The notes beneath the pieces were generated by a model that was given only the letters and a program-made list of their open reading frames with translations, was not told the DNA's origin and did not search any database. 64,000 bases of DNA from Amycolatopsis pretoriensis (GTDB lineage Bacteria; Actinomycetota; Actinomycetes; Mycobacteriales; Pseudonocardiaceae): the NCBI RefSeq assembly GCF_900107925.1, contig NZ_FNUJ01000019.1:1-64000 (forward strand). The letters run 5' to 3'. The translations under genes were made by a program, and so were the position numbers. Positions 15,391-23,353 of this stretch are shown here, piece after piece (position 1 is the first letter of the stretch; every line of letters starts with the position of its first letter).

Positions 15391-16053
15391 TCAGCCGAAG
15401 TCCACGTCACTGCACCACATGTAGGTCTGGTCCTGGTGCGATGCCTGCCAGATCGTGAACACGACGTGGTGTCCCCGGTACGAGCCGGACGTCTGGACGG
15501 TGAAGGTGATGTCCTTCGCGGGTGCGTACTTGCCGGTCTGGGTGATGAAGTCCAGGTTGCCCCACCCGAGTCGCTGGGTGGCCGGGTCGAACCCGTTCTT
15601 GCTGATGTAGACCCGGAGGTAGTCGGCGCCGTGGCTCGCCTGGTCGTACAGGTGCATCGAGAAACTGCTGCCGAGGCTGGTGGTCCGCCACGCGCCGGGA
15701 GTGTTCAGGGAGTTGTTGCGGGAGAGGGCGTTGCTGCAGAGCTGGCCGTCCGGGGTTGCGCCCTGGAAGTCGCCCTTGAGTCCGTCCCGCAGCGCGCTCA
15801 TCCAGTTCCACATGGTGTCGGCGTTGGCCTGGAAAGCCTGCCAGCACATGGGGTCCTGCTGCTGCATGGCCGGGTTCGTGTGCTGGCTGCCCCAGTCCTG
15901 CCAGCACTGGTAGGCGCGGGTGGCGGGACCGACGATGGTGCCGTGCGCGGACGCCGCCGGGACCCAGATGAGCAGTCCGGCGAGGGTGGCGACGATCAAG
16001 GTGAGGACGCTCCGCCGGCGGGTGCCGGACCTGGAGCTTCGGTGAATACGCAT
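15391..16053 (-). CDS. AA10 lytic polysaccharide monooxygenase (secreted)
   Basis: This 220-aa protein has an Arg-rich signal peptide ending ASA, so the mature enzyme starts with His (HGTIVGPATRAYQCW). That N-terminal His and the second His in DQASHGADYLRVYI form the copper histidine brace of AA10 LPMOs. It is a single-domain enzyme without a binding module, with the chitin/cellulose-type motif set (LCSNA, WRTTSLGSSFSMHLYD, HHVVFTIWQASHQDQTYMWCSDVDF). I chose the ATG at 16053 (GGAGG upstream). A CebR-type operator in its promoter favours cellulose as substrate. Confidence 0.92.
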   Translation of the reverse strand: MRIHRSSRSGTRRRSVLTLIVATLAGLLIWVPAASAHGTIVGPATRAYQCWQDWGSQHTNPAMQQQDPMCWQAFQANADTMWNWMSALRDGLKGDFQGATPDGQLCSNALSRNNSLNTPGAWRTTSLGSSFSMHLYDQASHGADYLRVYISKNGFDPATQRLGWGNLDFITQTGKYAPAKDITFTVQTSGSYRGHHVVFTIWQASHQDQTYMWCSDVDFG

Positions 16054-16091
16054 GAATGGGCCTCCATTCTCGGGATGAGCGTGGTGATCCA

Positions 16092-16105
16092 TGGGAGCGC
16101 TCCCA
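16092..16105. promoter_or_regulatory. CebR-type operator TGGGAGCGCTCCCA upstream of the LPMO
   Basis: This perfect 14-base palindrome, centred 45 bases upstream of the LPMO ATG, is identical to the CebR box consensus that controls cellulose/cello-oligosaccharide genes in Streptomyces and relatives. It implies induction by cellobiose or cellotriose through a CebR repressor encoded elsewhere. Confidence 0.85.
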
Positions 16106-16233
16106 GCGTGCTGGGGAGCTTATCGGGCGCCCGGCAAAAGTTCAACCAACAGTAAAGGCGTGCGGTTGGACTGTTCCGCACTTCCCGCGTTGTGCCAGGC
16201 TGGCGGAGAACCGATCCGGCCGAGAGGAACGCG

Positions 16234-16533
16234 ATGCACCGGCTCACCGTGCTCTACCCGCCGCCCGCCGACGAAGCCCACTTCCGCGAGTACTACGTCC
16301 GGACGCACCTGCCGCTGGCCGAGAAGCTCCCGGGCCTGGTGGCGTCGCAGTACTCCTTCGACGTGGTTTCACTCGGTGGTGAGAGCAAGTACTTCGCCGT
16401 GTTCCACGCGGACTTCGAGTCGGCCGAGGCGATGGCGGCGGCGCTCGGCTCGCCGGAGGGCAAGGCCGTGTCCGCGGACGTGCCGAACTACGCCTCCGGT
16501 GGCGTGGAGCTGATCCACTACCCGCTCGGCTGA
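16234..16533 (+). CDS. EthD-family ferredoxin-like alpha/beta-barrel protein
   Basis: This 99-aa protein has the EthD dimeric alpha/beta-barrel pattern (LTVLYPPPADEAHFREYYVRTHLPLAEKLPGL, then FAVFHADFESAEAMAAAL, and a C-terminal IHYPLG). Members assist polyketide cyclisation or ether/ring oxidation and often act as small accessory enzymes. It stands alone between the LPMO and a decayed sigma-factor locus, so its partner is unclear. Confidence 0.8.
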   Translation: MHRLTVLYPPPADEAHFREYYVRTHLPLAEKLPGLVASQYSFDVVSLGGESKYFAVFHADFESAEAMAAALGSPEGKAVSADVPNYASGGVELIHYPLG

Positions 16534-16540
16534 GCCCGCC

Positions 16541-16985
16541 GTGAACCTGCTGCCGTCCGGTGCCGGCTCGCAGGAGCCGGCCGGCCCGGACGCGAGCGAC
16601 GCGGTGGTCGACCGGGAGGTGCTCGGCGATGCCTGGGCGCGCTGCCGGTCCGGGAACGCGAGGTGCTCCTGCTGTTCTCCCTCGAAGACCTCTCGCTGGA
16701 CGCGTGCGCCCAGATCCGCGAAGTGCCGGCCGGCACCGTGAAATCGCGGCTCAACCGCCATCCTCGTCGCGATCGGGCCGGCGTGGGCGGCGTTCGGCAC
16801 CTGGGCGGTGACCCGCCGGGCACCGCTGTTCGCCCGCGACCGGGTGGTCGCCGGCCGGCTCCGGGCGGCGGCCTGGCTGCTGGTCGCGCTGGTCATCACC
16901 GCGCTCCGGCTGCGGGCCGTCCGGCGCGGGCGGGCCGCGCTCCTGGGCCGGAAGGAGGAGCTCACCCGCGGGATTCGCTCCGGTA
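16541..16985 (+). pseudogene. Decayed ECF sigma factor fused to membrane-protein remnant
   Basis: A reading frame from 16541 resembles the linker of an ECF sigma factor (DASDAVVDREVLGDAW). After a frameshift near 16635 it continues as ALPVREREVLLLFSLEDLSLDACAQIR and VPAGTVKSRLNR, which is sigma region 4. A few bases on, another frame encodes a membrane fragment (ILVAIGPAWAAFGTWAVTRRAPLF...AAAWLLVALVITALRLRAVRRG) with no start. Several joints are broken, so this looks like deletion debris of a sigma factor and a neighbouring membrane protein. The end meets the convergent TetR gene. Confidence 0.6.
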
Positions 16986-17528
16986 GGACAGGAGCCCCTC
17001 CACGCCGCGGAGGAACGTTTCGCAGACCGGGGCCGGATCGCTGAGGCAGCCCGCGGCCATGGCGCCGTCGCGCAGCATGACGAAGTGCCTCGCCGCGGGC
17101 TCGGCGGCCGGTTTGCCGGTCTGCTCGAACAGTTCGGTGACGCTCCGCAGGAACCAGTGCCGGTGGGCGAGGACGGCCTGGTGCACCGGGTGCGCGGGAT
17201 CGGGGTACTCCGCCGCGGCGTTGAGGAACGCGCACCCGCGGAACCCGGGTGACCGGATGCCGTCGGCGATCGACCGGGCGACCGCCCGGACGGCGTCGTC
17301 CGAGGAGTCCGCGCCGGTGCGGGCGACCTCCACGCCGGCGCGGATCGCCTGGTCGGCGGCGCTCAGATAGGCGACCAGGAGGTCGTCCTTGCTGGGGAAG
17401 TGCCGGTAGAGCGTGGCCCGCGTGACCCCCGCGTCGGCGATGACCCGGTCGATCCCGACCGAGTGCAGGCCCTCCGAGTAGAACAGCCGGGTCGCCGAGG
17501 ACAGCAGCCGCGCTCGTGCTTCGGACAC
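16962..17528 (-). CDS. TetR-family regulator paired with a DUF308 membrane protein
   Basis: This 188-aa regulator has the HTH SVGIDRVIADAGVTRATLYRHFPSKDDLL (about 23-51) and a helical ligand domain with GFRGCAFLNAAAEYPDPAHPV, typical of the group that controls transporters or small oxidoreductases. Start is the GTG at 17528 with AAGGGAAA upstream. It diverges from the DUF308 gene; two near-identical palindromes lie between them. Likely autorepressor and repressor of the divergent gene. Confidence 0.88.
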   Translation of the reverse strand: MSEARARLLSSATRLFYSEGLHSVGIDRVIADAGVTRATLYRHFPSKDDLLVAYLSAADQAIRAGVEVARTGADSSDDAVRAVARSIADGIRSPGFRGCAFLNAAAEYPDPAHPVHQAVLAHRHWFLRSVTELFEQTGKPAAEPAARHFVMLRDGAMAAGCLSDPAPVCETFLRGVEGLLSYRSESRG

Positions 17529-17565
17529 TCTCGATTTCCCTTCGCTCGGTGCTTCCCAGCCTAGC

Positions 17566-17640
17566 AGATAGAACGGTCGGTCTTGACGAGGCCGCCGATG
17601 GGCTGCCATAGTCGGCATCACGAGATAGAACGATCTGTCT
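17566..17640. promoter_or_regulatory. Two TetR-type operators between TetR and DUF308 genes
   Basis: AGATAGAACGGTCGGTCT (17566-17583) and AGATAGAACGATCTGTCT (17623-17640) are imperfect palindromes of the same type, one next to each divergent start. The pair strongly suggests one repressor acting on both promoters. Confidence 0.7.
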
Positions 17641-17666
17641 ACCTCGCTTCGACGAAGGAGAGCCCC

Positions 17667-18215
17667 ATGGAAACGAGTACCGCCCCGGCTGTCACCCGCA
17701 CCGCGAATCCCTTGCGGCGCTTGTACTTCACCCGGTTCGCCTTCGCGCTCGTGTGGGCCGGGCTGCTGTTCGCGACGGCGTCGAGCCTGGGGCCGGTCAG
17801 CGTCACGCTGCTGGTGCTGTACCCGCTGTTCGACGTGGCGGCCGCGGTCGTCGACGCGCGCTCGTCGAAGACGGGCAAGCCGGTGGTGGGCCTGTACGTG
17901 AACGTGGCGATCAGCCTGCTCGCCGCCGCGGGGCTGGCCGTCGCGGTCTCGTCCGGGATCCCGGACGTCCTGCGCGTGTGGGGTGCCTGGGCGGTCGTGG
18001 CCGGCCTCGTCCAGCTCGGTGTCGGCGTCGTCCGCCGCGGCCTCGGTGGCCAGTGGCCCATGATCCTCAGCGGCGGGATCTCCGTCCTGGCGGGGAGTTC
18101 GTTCGTCCTGCAGGCCACAAAGGACGGTGCGTCGCTGACGACACTGGCCGGGTACGCCACGCTCGGCGGCGTCTTCTTCCTCGTCTCCGCGTTGCGGCTG
18201 AAGGCGGCCCGCTAG
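17667..18215 (+). CDS. DUF308/HdeD-like integral membrane protein
   Basis: This 182-aa protein has about six hydrophobic segments, starting FTRFAFALVWAGLLFATAS and including VTLLVLYPLFDVAAAVVDARSS, as in DUF308 proteins. Its biochemical role is not known; homologues are often de-repressed by adjacent TetR regulators upon stress. ATG at 17667 has AAGGAG upstream. The neighbouring TetR and the two shared operators are the best functional evidence. Confidence 0.8.
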   Translation: METSTAPAVTRTANPLRRLYFTRFAFALVWAGLLFATASSLGPVSVTLLVLYPLFDVAAAVVDARSSKTGKPVVGLYVNVAISLLAAAGLAVAVSSGIPDVLRVWGAWAVVAGLVQLGVGVVRRGLGGQWPMILSGGISVLAGSSFVLQATKDGASLTTLAGYATLGGVFFLVSALRLKAAR

Positions 18216-18241
18216 GCTGATCACCGGGCTGGGGAGGGTCG

Positions 18242-19219
18242 ATGAACCGGAAGTTCCTGCTGATACTCGTCGTGCTGCTGGCGATCGTGCTGTTCCCGTT
18301 GGTGCGCGGGCTCGTCTCGGGGTTCGGCGCGCCCGGTGCCGCGCCGGCGCCGGTGACGCCCCCGGTGGACGTCGAGACCGTTCCCGGCACGGGTGCCGCC
18401 ACGGGGTTCGACGCCTGCGCCGTGCTGGGTCCGGACGTCGTCGCGGCGGCGGGCCTGAAGTACGCGTCCGCGGTCGTGAAGACCGAGGGGCCCGGGGTGA
18501 ACTCCTGCGGCGGCCCGGTCGAGCCCGGCTCGGGCCCGGAGGTGCTCCTGACGGTCGGCGAGCAGAAGGTGAGCGGCGCGGCGACGAGCCACGGCATCCG
18601 GTACGAGCGGCAGGACGGCGGCCTCGACGTCGTGGTGGTCTTCCCGGCGGCGAAGCTGCAGCTCACCCACTTCGCGGTCGTCCCCGGTGGCGAGGGCGTG
18701 CTGGCCAAGCTGATCGACGGTGTCGCCGCGCGGCTCGCGGCCGGGCCGAAGCCGGCACCCGGGTACCACTACCCGGCGCCGTACGACCTGACGGCGAAAC
18801 CGTGCGACGCGTTGCCGGACGGGCTGTTCACGGCGCTCACGGCCCACCCGGCGGCCGGCTCCCGGAGCGAGACGTTCACGCTGCGCGAGGCGTTCTCGGT
18901 GTCCGGCAGCAACATCAAGATCAGCTGCGCGCGCGAGTCCGCGGCGCGGGAGACGGTGATGGTGACCCAGACGATCTACCGCGACGCGGACGCGGCGGCC
19001 GCCGAGACCCGGTTCCTGTGCGAGACCCAGCCGGGCTGGACGGCTTCGCCGGCCCCGATCGGGGACTCCAGTTGCGCGTCCCCGGGGGCTGGTGGACAGC
19101 GGCAGGTTCTGTTCCGTGCGGGGCGGGACCGGGTGGTGGTCGAGTACCGGGCCGATCACCCGCCGGCCGGGGATTTCGTTGCTACCGCGGGGAAAGTCTA
19201 CGAGTCGCTCCCGCGCTGA
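18242..19219 (+). CDS. Membrane-anchored extracytoplasmic protein (DUF3558-like)
   Basis: This 325-aa protein has an N-terminal signal-anchor (FLLILVVLLAIVLFPLVRGLV) followed by two similar halves. Each half begins with a Cys-containing motif (GFDACAVLGPDVVAAAG; KPCDALPDGLFTAL) and contains another Cys (VNSCGG; IKISCARES). This repeat is like the actinobacterial DUF3558 lipoproteins, although here it is anchored by a helix and not a lipobox. Likely disulfide-stabilised and outside the membrane. Function unknown. It is a single-gene unit that follows the DUF308 gene by 26 bases. Confidence 0.75.
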   Translation: MNRKFLLILVVLLAIVLFPLVRGLVSGFGAPGAAPAPVTPPVDVETVPGTGAATGFDACAVLGPDVVAAAGLKYASAVVKTEGPGVNSCGGPVEPGSGPEVLLTVGEQKVSGAATSHGIRYERQDGGLDVVVVFPAAKLQLTHFAVVPGGEGVLAKLIDGVAARLAAGPKPAPGYHYPAPYDLTAKPCDALPDGLFTALTAHPAAGSRSETFTLREAFSVSGSNIKISCARESAARETVMVTQTIYRDADAAAAETRFLCETQPGWTASPAPIGDSSCASPGAGGQRQVLFRAGRDRVVVEYRADHPPAGDFVATAGKVYESLPR

Positions 19220-19299
19220 CGGGCTGTTCGGGGGAGCGGGCCGGGCCCCTGTGCGGCTGCTTGGCTCGTCTGGCCCGGCGTGCGCCCACCCCTGCCGCG

Positions 19300-19968
19300 T
19301 CAGTCCCGGGAGTCGCCTTGTGTCACCGCGCGTACCGGGGGCTCGAACAACCCCGCGATGCGCGCGTAGCCGATCTCGTTCGGGTGGAACCAGTCGTCCG
19401 CGAGGGTCCCGCGGATCGGGCCCAGTGCCGGGCCGCGCAGGTCCGCCACCCGCACCCGGCCGTCCGCCGCCGCGGCGTCGATCAGTGCGTTGACCTCCCG
19501 GGCCGCCGCGTTGCGCCGCGGCAGCGTCGCCACCACCGAGCGGCCCGGCGGGAGCTCGTCGAGCAGCCGGGCGAACCGGTCCGCGACCCCGCGGCGGCGG
19601 GATCGGCTCAGCATGTCGTTGGCGCCCACCAGAACCGTCACCAGCGCGGGCCGCGCGGGCAGCCGGGGGAGCTGGTCCTCGAGGACGTCCGCGACCCGCG
19701 CGCCGGAAGCCGACAGGTTCAGCACCGCGAACGGCGCGCCGAGCCGGGCGTTCAGCTGCGGGACCCAGCCACCCGCGACCGTGCCGGCGCCGATGCCCTG
19801 CGTCATCGAGTCGCCGAGCGCCACCCACAAGGGCCGGTCCGAAGCCAGCGCCGCCCGGCCCGCTTCCTCCCACGCCCGCGCGAACGGTTCCTTCTGCGCC
19901 CGGACCCGGCCGATCCCGGGCAGCACCACGGCGGCGGCGTCGAGCACCCGGCCCGTCCACGTCGGCAC
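19300..19968 (-). CDS. SGNH/GDSL-type hydrolase
   Basis: This 222-aa enzyme shows block I WVALGDSMTQGIGAG (catalytic Ser), block II around NLSASGARVADVLEDQL, block III VLVGANDML (Asn), and block V DDWFHPNEIGYARIA (Asp and His). Such enzymes are esterases or lipases. I chose the second in-frame GTG at 19968 because AGGAGG lies 7 bases upstream. No signal peptide is obvious. It diverges from the small membrane protein gene. Confidence 0.85.
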   Translation of the reverse strand: MPTWTGRVLDAAAVVLPGIGRVRAQKEPFARAWEEAGRAALASDRPLWVALGDSMTQGIGAGTVAGGWVPQLNARLGAPFAVLNLSASGARVADVLEDQLPRLPARPALVTVLVGANDMLSRSRRRGVADRFARLLDELPPGRSVVATLPRRNAAAREVNALIDAAAADGRVRVADLRGPALGPIRGTLADDWFHPNEIGYARIAGLFEPPVRAVTQGDSRD

Positions 19969-20075
19969 ACGCACCCCTCCTGTCCTGTTTTCCCCGGCAT
20001 TCGGAGCCGGTCCCGCATCGGTTTGGCAGCGGTTCGACCGGGTAAGCGGAGACTCCACGAACGAAGGAGCAGCCG

Positions 20076-20435
20076 ATGCCCGCGTTGACCCGCGTCCTCG
20101 GAGCGGTGACCGCCGCCTACAGCGTCACGATCATCGCCGCGCCGCGCGTGCTGGCCAAACCGTGCGGCTTGACGACCCCGGCCGGCGGGGTCACCGCCGC
20201 CGTTCGGACCTTGACCGCGGGCATCGGCGCCCGCGACGCGGCGATCGGCCTCGCGATGGTGTTCGCCCCGCCGGGGAAGCCCCTTCAGGTCGCACTGGCC
20301 GCCCGCGTGGCGTCCGACGCCGCGGACGCGGTCGTCTTCGGCACCAGCCTGCCCGACCGGTCGGCCCGCAAGAAGGTCGCCGCGTTCGCGACGACGTGGG
20401 CCGCGCTGTGCGCCGCCTCGGCACTTTTCCGGTGA
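20076..20435 (+). CDS. Small hydrophobic protein, DUF4267-like
   Basis: This 119-aa protein has hydrophobic stretches at residues 5-25 (VLGAVTAAYSVTIIAAPRVLA), 45-62, 65-85 and 100-118, with an Arg-Asp pair in TAGIGARDAAIGLAMVF that recurs in DUF4267-type membrane proteins. Function unknown. ATG at 20076 follows GAAGGAG. It may be co-transcribed with the small downstream frame. Confidence 0.65.
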   Translation: MPALTRVLGAVTAAYSVTIIAAPRVLAKPCGLTTPAGGVTAAVRTLTAGIGARDAAIGLAMVFAPPGKPLQVALAARVASDAADAVVFGTSLPDRSARKKVAAFATTWAALCAASALFR

Positions 20436-20472
20436 CCGGCTGGATCGCGACCGCACACCGGCGCTGTTCGCC

Positions 20473-20646
20473 GTGACGACGTCCGTGCTGAGCGGTGTCA
20501 TCCTGGCCGTGCTCACCAAAGCGCTGCAGGCCGGGATCTCCGCCGAAGCCCGGACGTTGATCGACAGCGGAATCGGCCCGCTGCGGGCCACCGTCGTGCA
20601 GGACACCCGCCGCCTCGCCCTGGGCGCCGAGCTGTACGAGGCCTGA
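20473..20646 (+). CDS. Possible small protein (57 aa)
   Basis: A GTG-initiated frame encodes VTTSVLSGVILAVLTKALQ, a hydrophobic helix, then AGISAEARTLIDSGIGPLR and an end TRRLALGAELYEA. GC-rich third positions are kept throughout, but no clear ribosome site is seen. It could be a small membrane peptide or the 3' remnant of a longer gene. It lies 37 bases after the upstream stop and ends in a short hairpin. Confidence 0.35.
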   Translation: MTTSVLSGVILAVLTKALQAGISAEARTLIDSGIGPLRATVVQDTRRLALGAELYEA

Positions 20647-20656
20647 CGGCTCAGGC
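20641..20656. terminator. Short hairpin between convergent stops
   Basis: GCCTGA-CGGC-TCAGGC forms a 6-bp stem containing both the stop of the small frame and the stop of the convergent epimerase gene. Confidence 0.35.
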
Positions 20657-21664
20657 GTCCAGTGCCAGCAGGCTTTCCGCGGTCTCGGCGATGGTGTCGG
20701 CGATCGGCCGCGGCGACCAGCCCAGCAGCCGCCGGGCCTTCTGCGCGGTGGCGTCGTAGTTCCGGCCCAGCTGCGGGCCGAGGACGCGCAGGTCGGGGTT
20801 GACGCGCGCGAGGGCCCGCGCGGTCCACACCGGCAGCTCGCGCGTGGGGACCTTCGCCGCGCGGTCGCCGAGGCGGTCGCGCAGGATCGCCGCGATCTCG
20901 CGCACCCACAGGCTGTGCCCCGAAATCGCCAGGAACCGCTCGCCCGCCGCGGCCGGGTCGGTCATCGCGCGCAGGTGCAGGTCCGCGACGTCGCGCACGT
21001 CCACGTACCCCATGCCGAACTTAGGCAGCGCGGGCATCTCCCCGTCCAGCATCCGCCGCACGAGGCCCAGCGACGGCGAGTAGTCCGGGCCGAGCACCGG
21101 CCCGAGCACGCCCACGGGGTTCACGACGGCCAGTTCGAGGCCCCCGTGCTCGGCGACGAACCGCCACGCGGCCTTTTCGGCCAGGGTCTTGGACTTCTGG
21201 TAGGGCGCGACCCCGGCGTCCACGTCAGTCCAGTCGTCCTCGGTGAACACCCGGGACTTCTCCGGGTGCCCCATCCCGATCGCGCCGAACGCCGAAGTCA
21301 GCACGACCCGCCGCACCCCGGCCTCGCGCGCGGCCCGCAGCACCCGCAGGACGCCGTCGCGGGCGGGCACGACCATTTCGTCGTCGTTCTTCGGCACGCT
21401 GGTGAGCGTCGGCGAAGCGACGTGCAGCACGTAATCGCAGCCGGCGACGGCCTCGCGCCAGCCCGCGTCCTGCTGCAGATCCGCTCGCAGCACCGTCAGT
21501 TTCGCGTCGGCGGGCGCGCCGCCGGTGTGCAGCATCGCCCGCACCGCGGGCTCCTTCTTCAGGTCGCGCACGGTGGTGCGGACCGTTTGGCCCTCGGCCA
21601 GCAGCGCGAGCACGCACCAGCTGCCGATGTAACCGGAGCCACCGGTGACGAGTACCTCGGCCAT
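20651..21664 (-). CDS. NAD(P)-dependent epimerase / dihydroflavonol-reductase-like protein
   Basis: This 337-aa extended SDR has the motif VLVTGGSGYIGSWCVLALL at the N-terminus and the Ser-Tyr-Lys active site (TSAFGAIG; APYQKSKTLAEKAAW). It resembles aldehyde/ketone reductases of the DFR group (VASPTLTSVPKNDDEMVVPA). Start ATG 21664 is preceded by GAGG. It diverges from a TetR gene with two shared operators between, so it is a likely target of that regulator and may detoxify reactive carbonyls. Confidence 0.88.
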   Translation of the reverse strand: MAEVLVTGGSGYIGSWCVLALLAEGQTVRTTVRDLKKEPAVRAMLHTGGAPADAKLTVLRADLQQDAGWREAVAGCDYVLHVASPTLTSVPKNDDEMVVPARDGVLRVLRAAREAGVRRVVLTSAFGAIGMGHPEKSRVFTEDDWTDVDAGVAPYQKSKTLAEKAAWRFVAEHGGLELAVVNPVGVLGPVLGPDYSPSLGLVRRMLDGEMPALPKFGMGYVDVRDVADLHLRAMTDPAAAGERFLAISGHSLWVREIAAILRDRLGDRAAKVPTRELPVWTARALARVNPDLRVLGPQLGRNYDATAQKARRLLGWSPRPIADTIAETAESLLALDA

Positions 21665-21725
21665 CGAAAACCTCGCAAAGTCGGGAGTGGGAACTGGCGT
21701 CGCGCGCGCCGCTCGCCTATGGTTC

Positions 21726-21763
21726 TGGAGACGTCTCCACATACGGTAGTGGAGACGTCTCCG
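21726..21763. promoter_or_regulatory. Two GGAGACGTCTCC operators between epimerase and TetR genes
   Basis: TGGAGACGTCTCCA (21726-21739) and TGGAGACGTCTCCG (21750-21763) are perfect 12-bp-core palindromes 24 bases apart. The same operator pair recurs at 33962-34008 in front of an aldo/keto reductase. The adjacent TetR gene is the likely binder. Confidence 0.8.
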
Positions 21764-21780
21764 GATAGCAAGGGAGGCTC

Positions 21781-22320
21781 ATGGTCCGCTCGGACGCCCG
21801 GGAGAACCGGGCGCGCATCCTGCAGGTCGCGCGCGAGGCGTTCACCGGAGGGGAGGACGTCTCGATGAACCGGATCGCGCAGCTCGCCGGGGTGGGCCCC
21901 GGCACGCTGTACCGCAACTTCCCGACGCGCGAGGCGCTCGTGCTGGCCATCTACCAGCAGGAGGTCGACCGGCTCGTCGAGTCGGTCGAGGAGCTGCTCG
22001 CGAAGCGGCCCCCGCTGGAGGCGCTGCGGCAGTGGACCGTCGACCTGGTGGCCGCGATGCGGAAGAAGCACGGCCTCGGCGACGCGCTCAGCCCCGGCGC
22101 GCACCAGGCGGTCACCGAGCAGACCTACGGCCCGGTCATCGCGGCGATCACGCGCCTGCTCGACGCGGGCAAGGCCGACGGCACCATCCGCGCCGACGCC
22201 GATCCCCGTGACTTCCTGCAGCTCACGGCCGCGCTGTGGCGTGCCGCGTCCGGACCGGAGGACCGGTCGGGGTCGATGCTCGCGCTCATCCTGGACGGTT
22301 TGAGCGCCCATCGGCGGTGA
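21781..22320 (+). CDS. TetR-family regulator recognising GGAGACGTCTCC (predicted)
   Basis: This 179-aa regulator has HTH VSMNRIAQLAGVGPGTLYRNFPTREALVL (about 27-55) and the SbtR-like C-terminal domain (LVESVEELLAKRPPLEALRQWTVDLV). ATG 21781 follows GGGAGG. It diverges from the epimerase gene with two operators between and probably represses both. Identical operators 12 kb away suggest it also controls the aldo/keto reductase at 32887-33936. The 3' end overlaps the next convergent gene by 35 bases. Confidence 0.9.
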   Translation: MVRSDARENRARILQVAREAFTGGEDVSMNRIAQLAGVGPGTLYRNFPTREALVLAIYQQEVDRLVESVEELLAKRPPLEALRQWTVDLVAAMRKKHGLGDALSPGAHQAVTEQTYGPVIAAITRLLDAGKADGTIRADADPRDFLQLTAALWRAASGPEDRSGSMLALILDGLSAHRR

Positions 22321-22921
22321 GGGCGCGGCCCTCGGCGAAGAAGGCGGCGATGGCGGTGGCGCCGCCGAGCTCGGCCACCGGACGGGCGGCGCCGAAGGGC
22401 GCGTTCCAGAATTCGCCGTGCCGCGGGGTGAACGGGCCGACGTAGGCGTAGGGCTCGCCGAGGTGGCCGTCGCCGGGGGAGACGCCGTAGTTGACCTCGT
22501 CGAGGTCGATCGCGACGTCGAAGTGCTCCGGCCACAGGATCGGCGTCGCGTCCGGCGCGAACTCGCGCAGCGCGCGGTCGCCGTCGGCGAAGGCCCGCAG
22601 CAGCAGCTTCAGCGCGTTTGCGGCGAAGACGATCGTCTCGTCCGGCCGGATCCCGGGACCGCCGGAATAGACGCCCGCGGGTTCGCCCGCCTCGAGACCT
22701 GCTTCCGCCGCCACTTCGGCGTAGGTGCGCCCGGCGAGCCGCACCCGCGCGGCGCCGGCCAGGAGTTCGTCCCCTTCGACGCGCACCGCGGGCTCGGCGG
22801 CCGTCGCGAACCCGCCGTCGGCCACGGCCAGGTCGATGCGCCCGGTCGCGCGGTGCTGCGGGCCCGCGAGCAGCAGCTCGGCCACGCCGTGCAGTGACCG
22901 GCGCGTCGGTTCCCAGTCCAT
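22286..22921 (-). CDS. Conserved protein of unknown function (211 aa)
   Basis: Not recognised. The protein starts MDWEPTRRSLHGVAELLLAGPQ at ATG 22921 (CGAGGAG upstream). The middle has AVRVEGDELLAGAARVRLAGRTYAEVAAEAGL and the C-terminal half ILWPEHFDVAIDLDEVNYGVSPGDGHLGEPY and GPFTPRHGEFWNAPFGA, with several acidic and His/Trp residues. No signal peptide or transmembrane helix. It shares a promoter region with the next divergent frame, with GTAACGCC/GGCGTTAC arms on either side. Confidence 0.7.
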   Translation of the reverse strand: MDWEPTRRSLHGVAELLLAGPQHRATGRIDLAVADGGFATAAEPAVRVEGDELLAGAARVRLAGRTYAEVAAEAGLEAGEPAGVYSGGPGIRPDETIVFAANALKLLLRAFADGDRALREFAPDATPILWPEHFDVAIDLDEVNYGVSPGDGHLGEPYAYVGPFTPRHGEFWNAPFGAARPVAELGGATAIAAFFAEGRALTADGRSNRPG

Positions 22922-22934
22922 CCGAACTCCTCGT

Positions 22935-23005
22935 GTAACGCCCGGGAGGGTTCCGGGCACTGAGCCTGCCGTCACCGCAGTGTCCCCGAACCCAGGAGGC
23001 GTTAC
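22935..23005. promoter_or_regulatory. Inverted repeat GTAACGCC...GGCGTTAC around a divergent promoter
   Basis: GTAACGCC (22935-22942) lies 13 bases before one start and GGCGTTAC (22998-23005) touches the other ATG. The 8-base arms are separated by 55 bases and may be operator half-sites for both genes, or chance. Confidence 0.35.
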
Positions 23006-23353
23006 ATGGCGGAGTGGCATCGGGTGGATCCCGCCGACGTGCCCGCGGACGGCCGGGTCCGCAGCGTCACCGTCGACGCCGCGCTCCTGCGCGACGCCCG
23101 GCGGCCGGTGTTCGTCGTGCGCCGCGGCGACTTCGTCGGCGGTCCGGGCGCGGCCTACGGTTTCGCGGCCGTCGCGGTGCTCATCGGCGGCTTGCTCGCC
23201 GTTTCCCGGCGTAGAATTCCCCGTGGAGTGCCGGGAAGCCTGGTCGGCGGCGATACAGCCGCGGGCGAAGGGGGCTTCCGATGGGCACCACGGCGGTCGA
23301 AACGACCCGGCTCACCAAGCGCTACCGCGACGTCACGGCCGTCGACGAGCTGA
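23006..23353 (+). CDS. Short frame, probably a truncated gene before the ABC transporter
   Basis: The first 68 residues (MAEWHRVDPADVPADGRVRSV...) have strong GC-biased third positions and one hydrophobic helix (YGFAAVAVLIGGLLAV). After SRRR the codon pattern breaks (AGA, ATT) and the frame drifts into the start of the ATPase gene. AGGAGG lies before the ATG. I read it as a real N-terminus whose original 3' part has been lost or frameshifted. The WHRV...DGRVRSVTVD opening recalls Rieske-like N-termini, but cluster ligands are absent. Confidence 0.4.
   Translation: MAEWHRVDPADVPADGRVRSVTVDAALLRDARRPVFVVRRGDFVGGPGAAYGFAAVAVLIGGLLAVSRRRIPRGVPGSLVGGDTAAGEGGFRWAPRRSKRPGSPSATATSRPSTS

Noticed and set aside
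22935..23005. Inverted repeats as an insertion-sequence footprint
   Set aside because: No target-site duplication or transposase is seen; a promoter element or chance is more likely.
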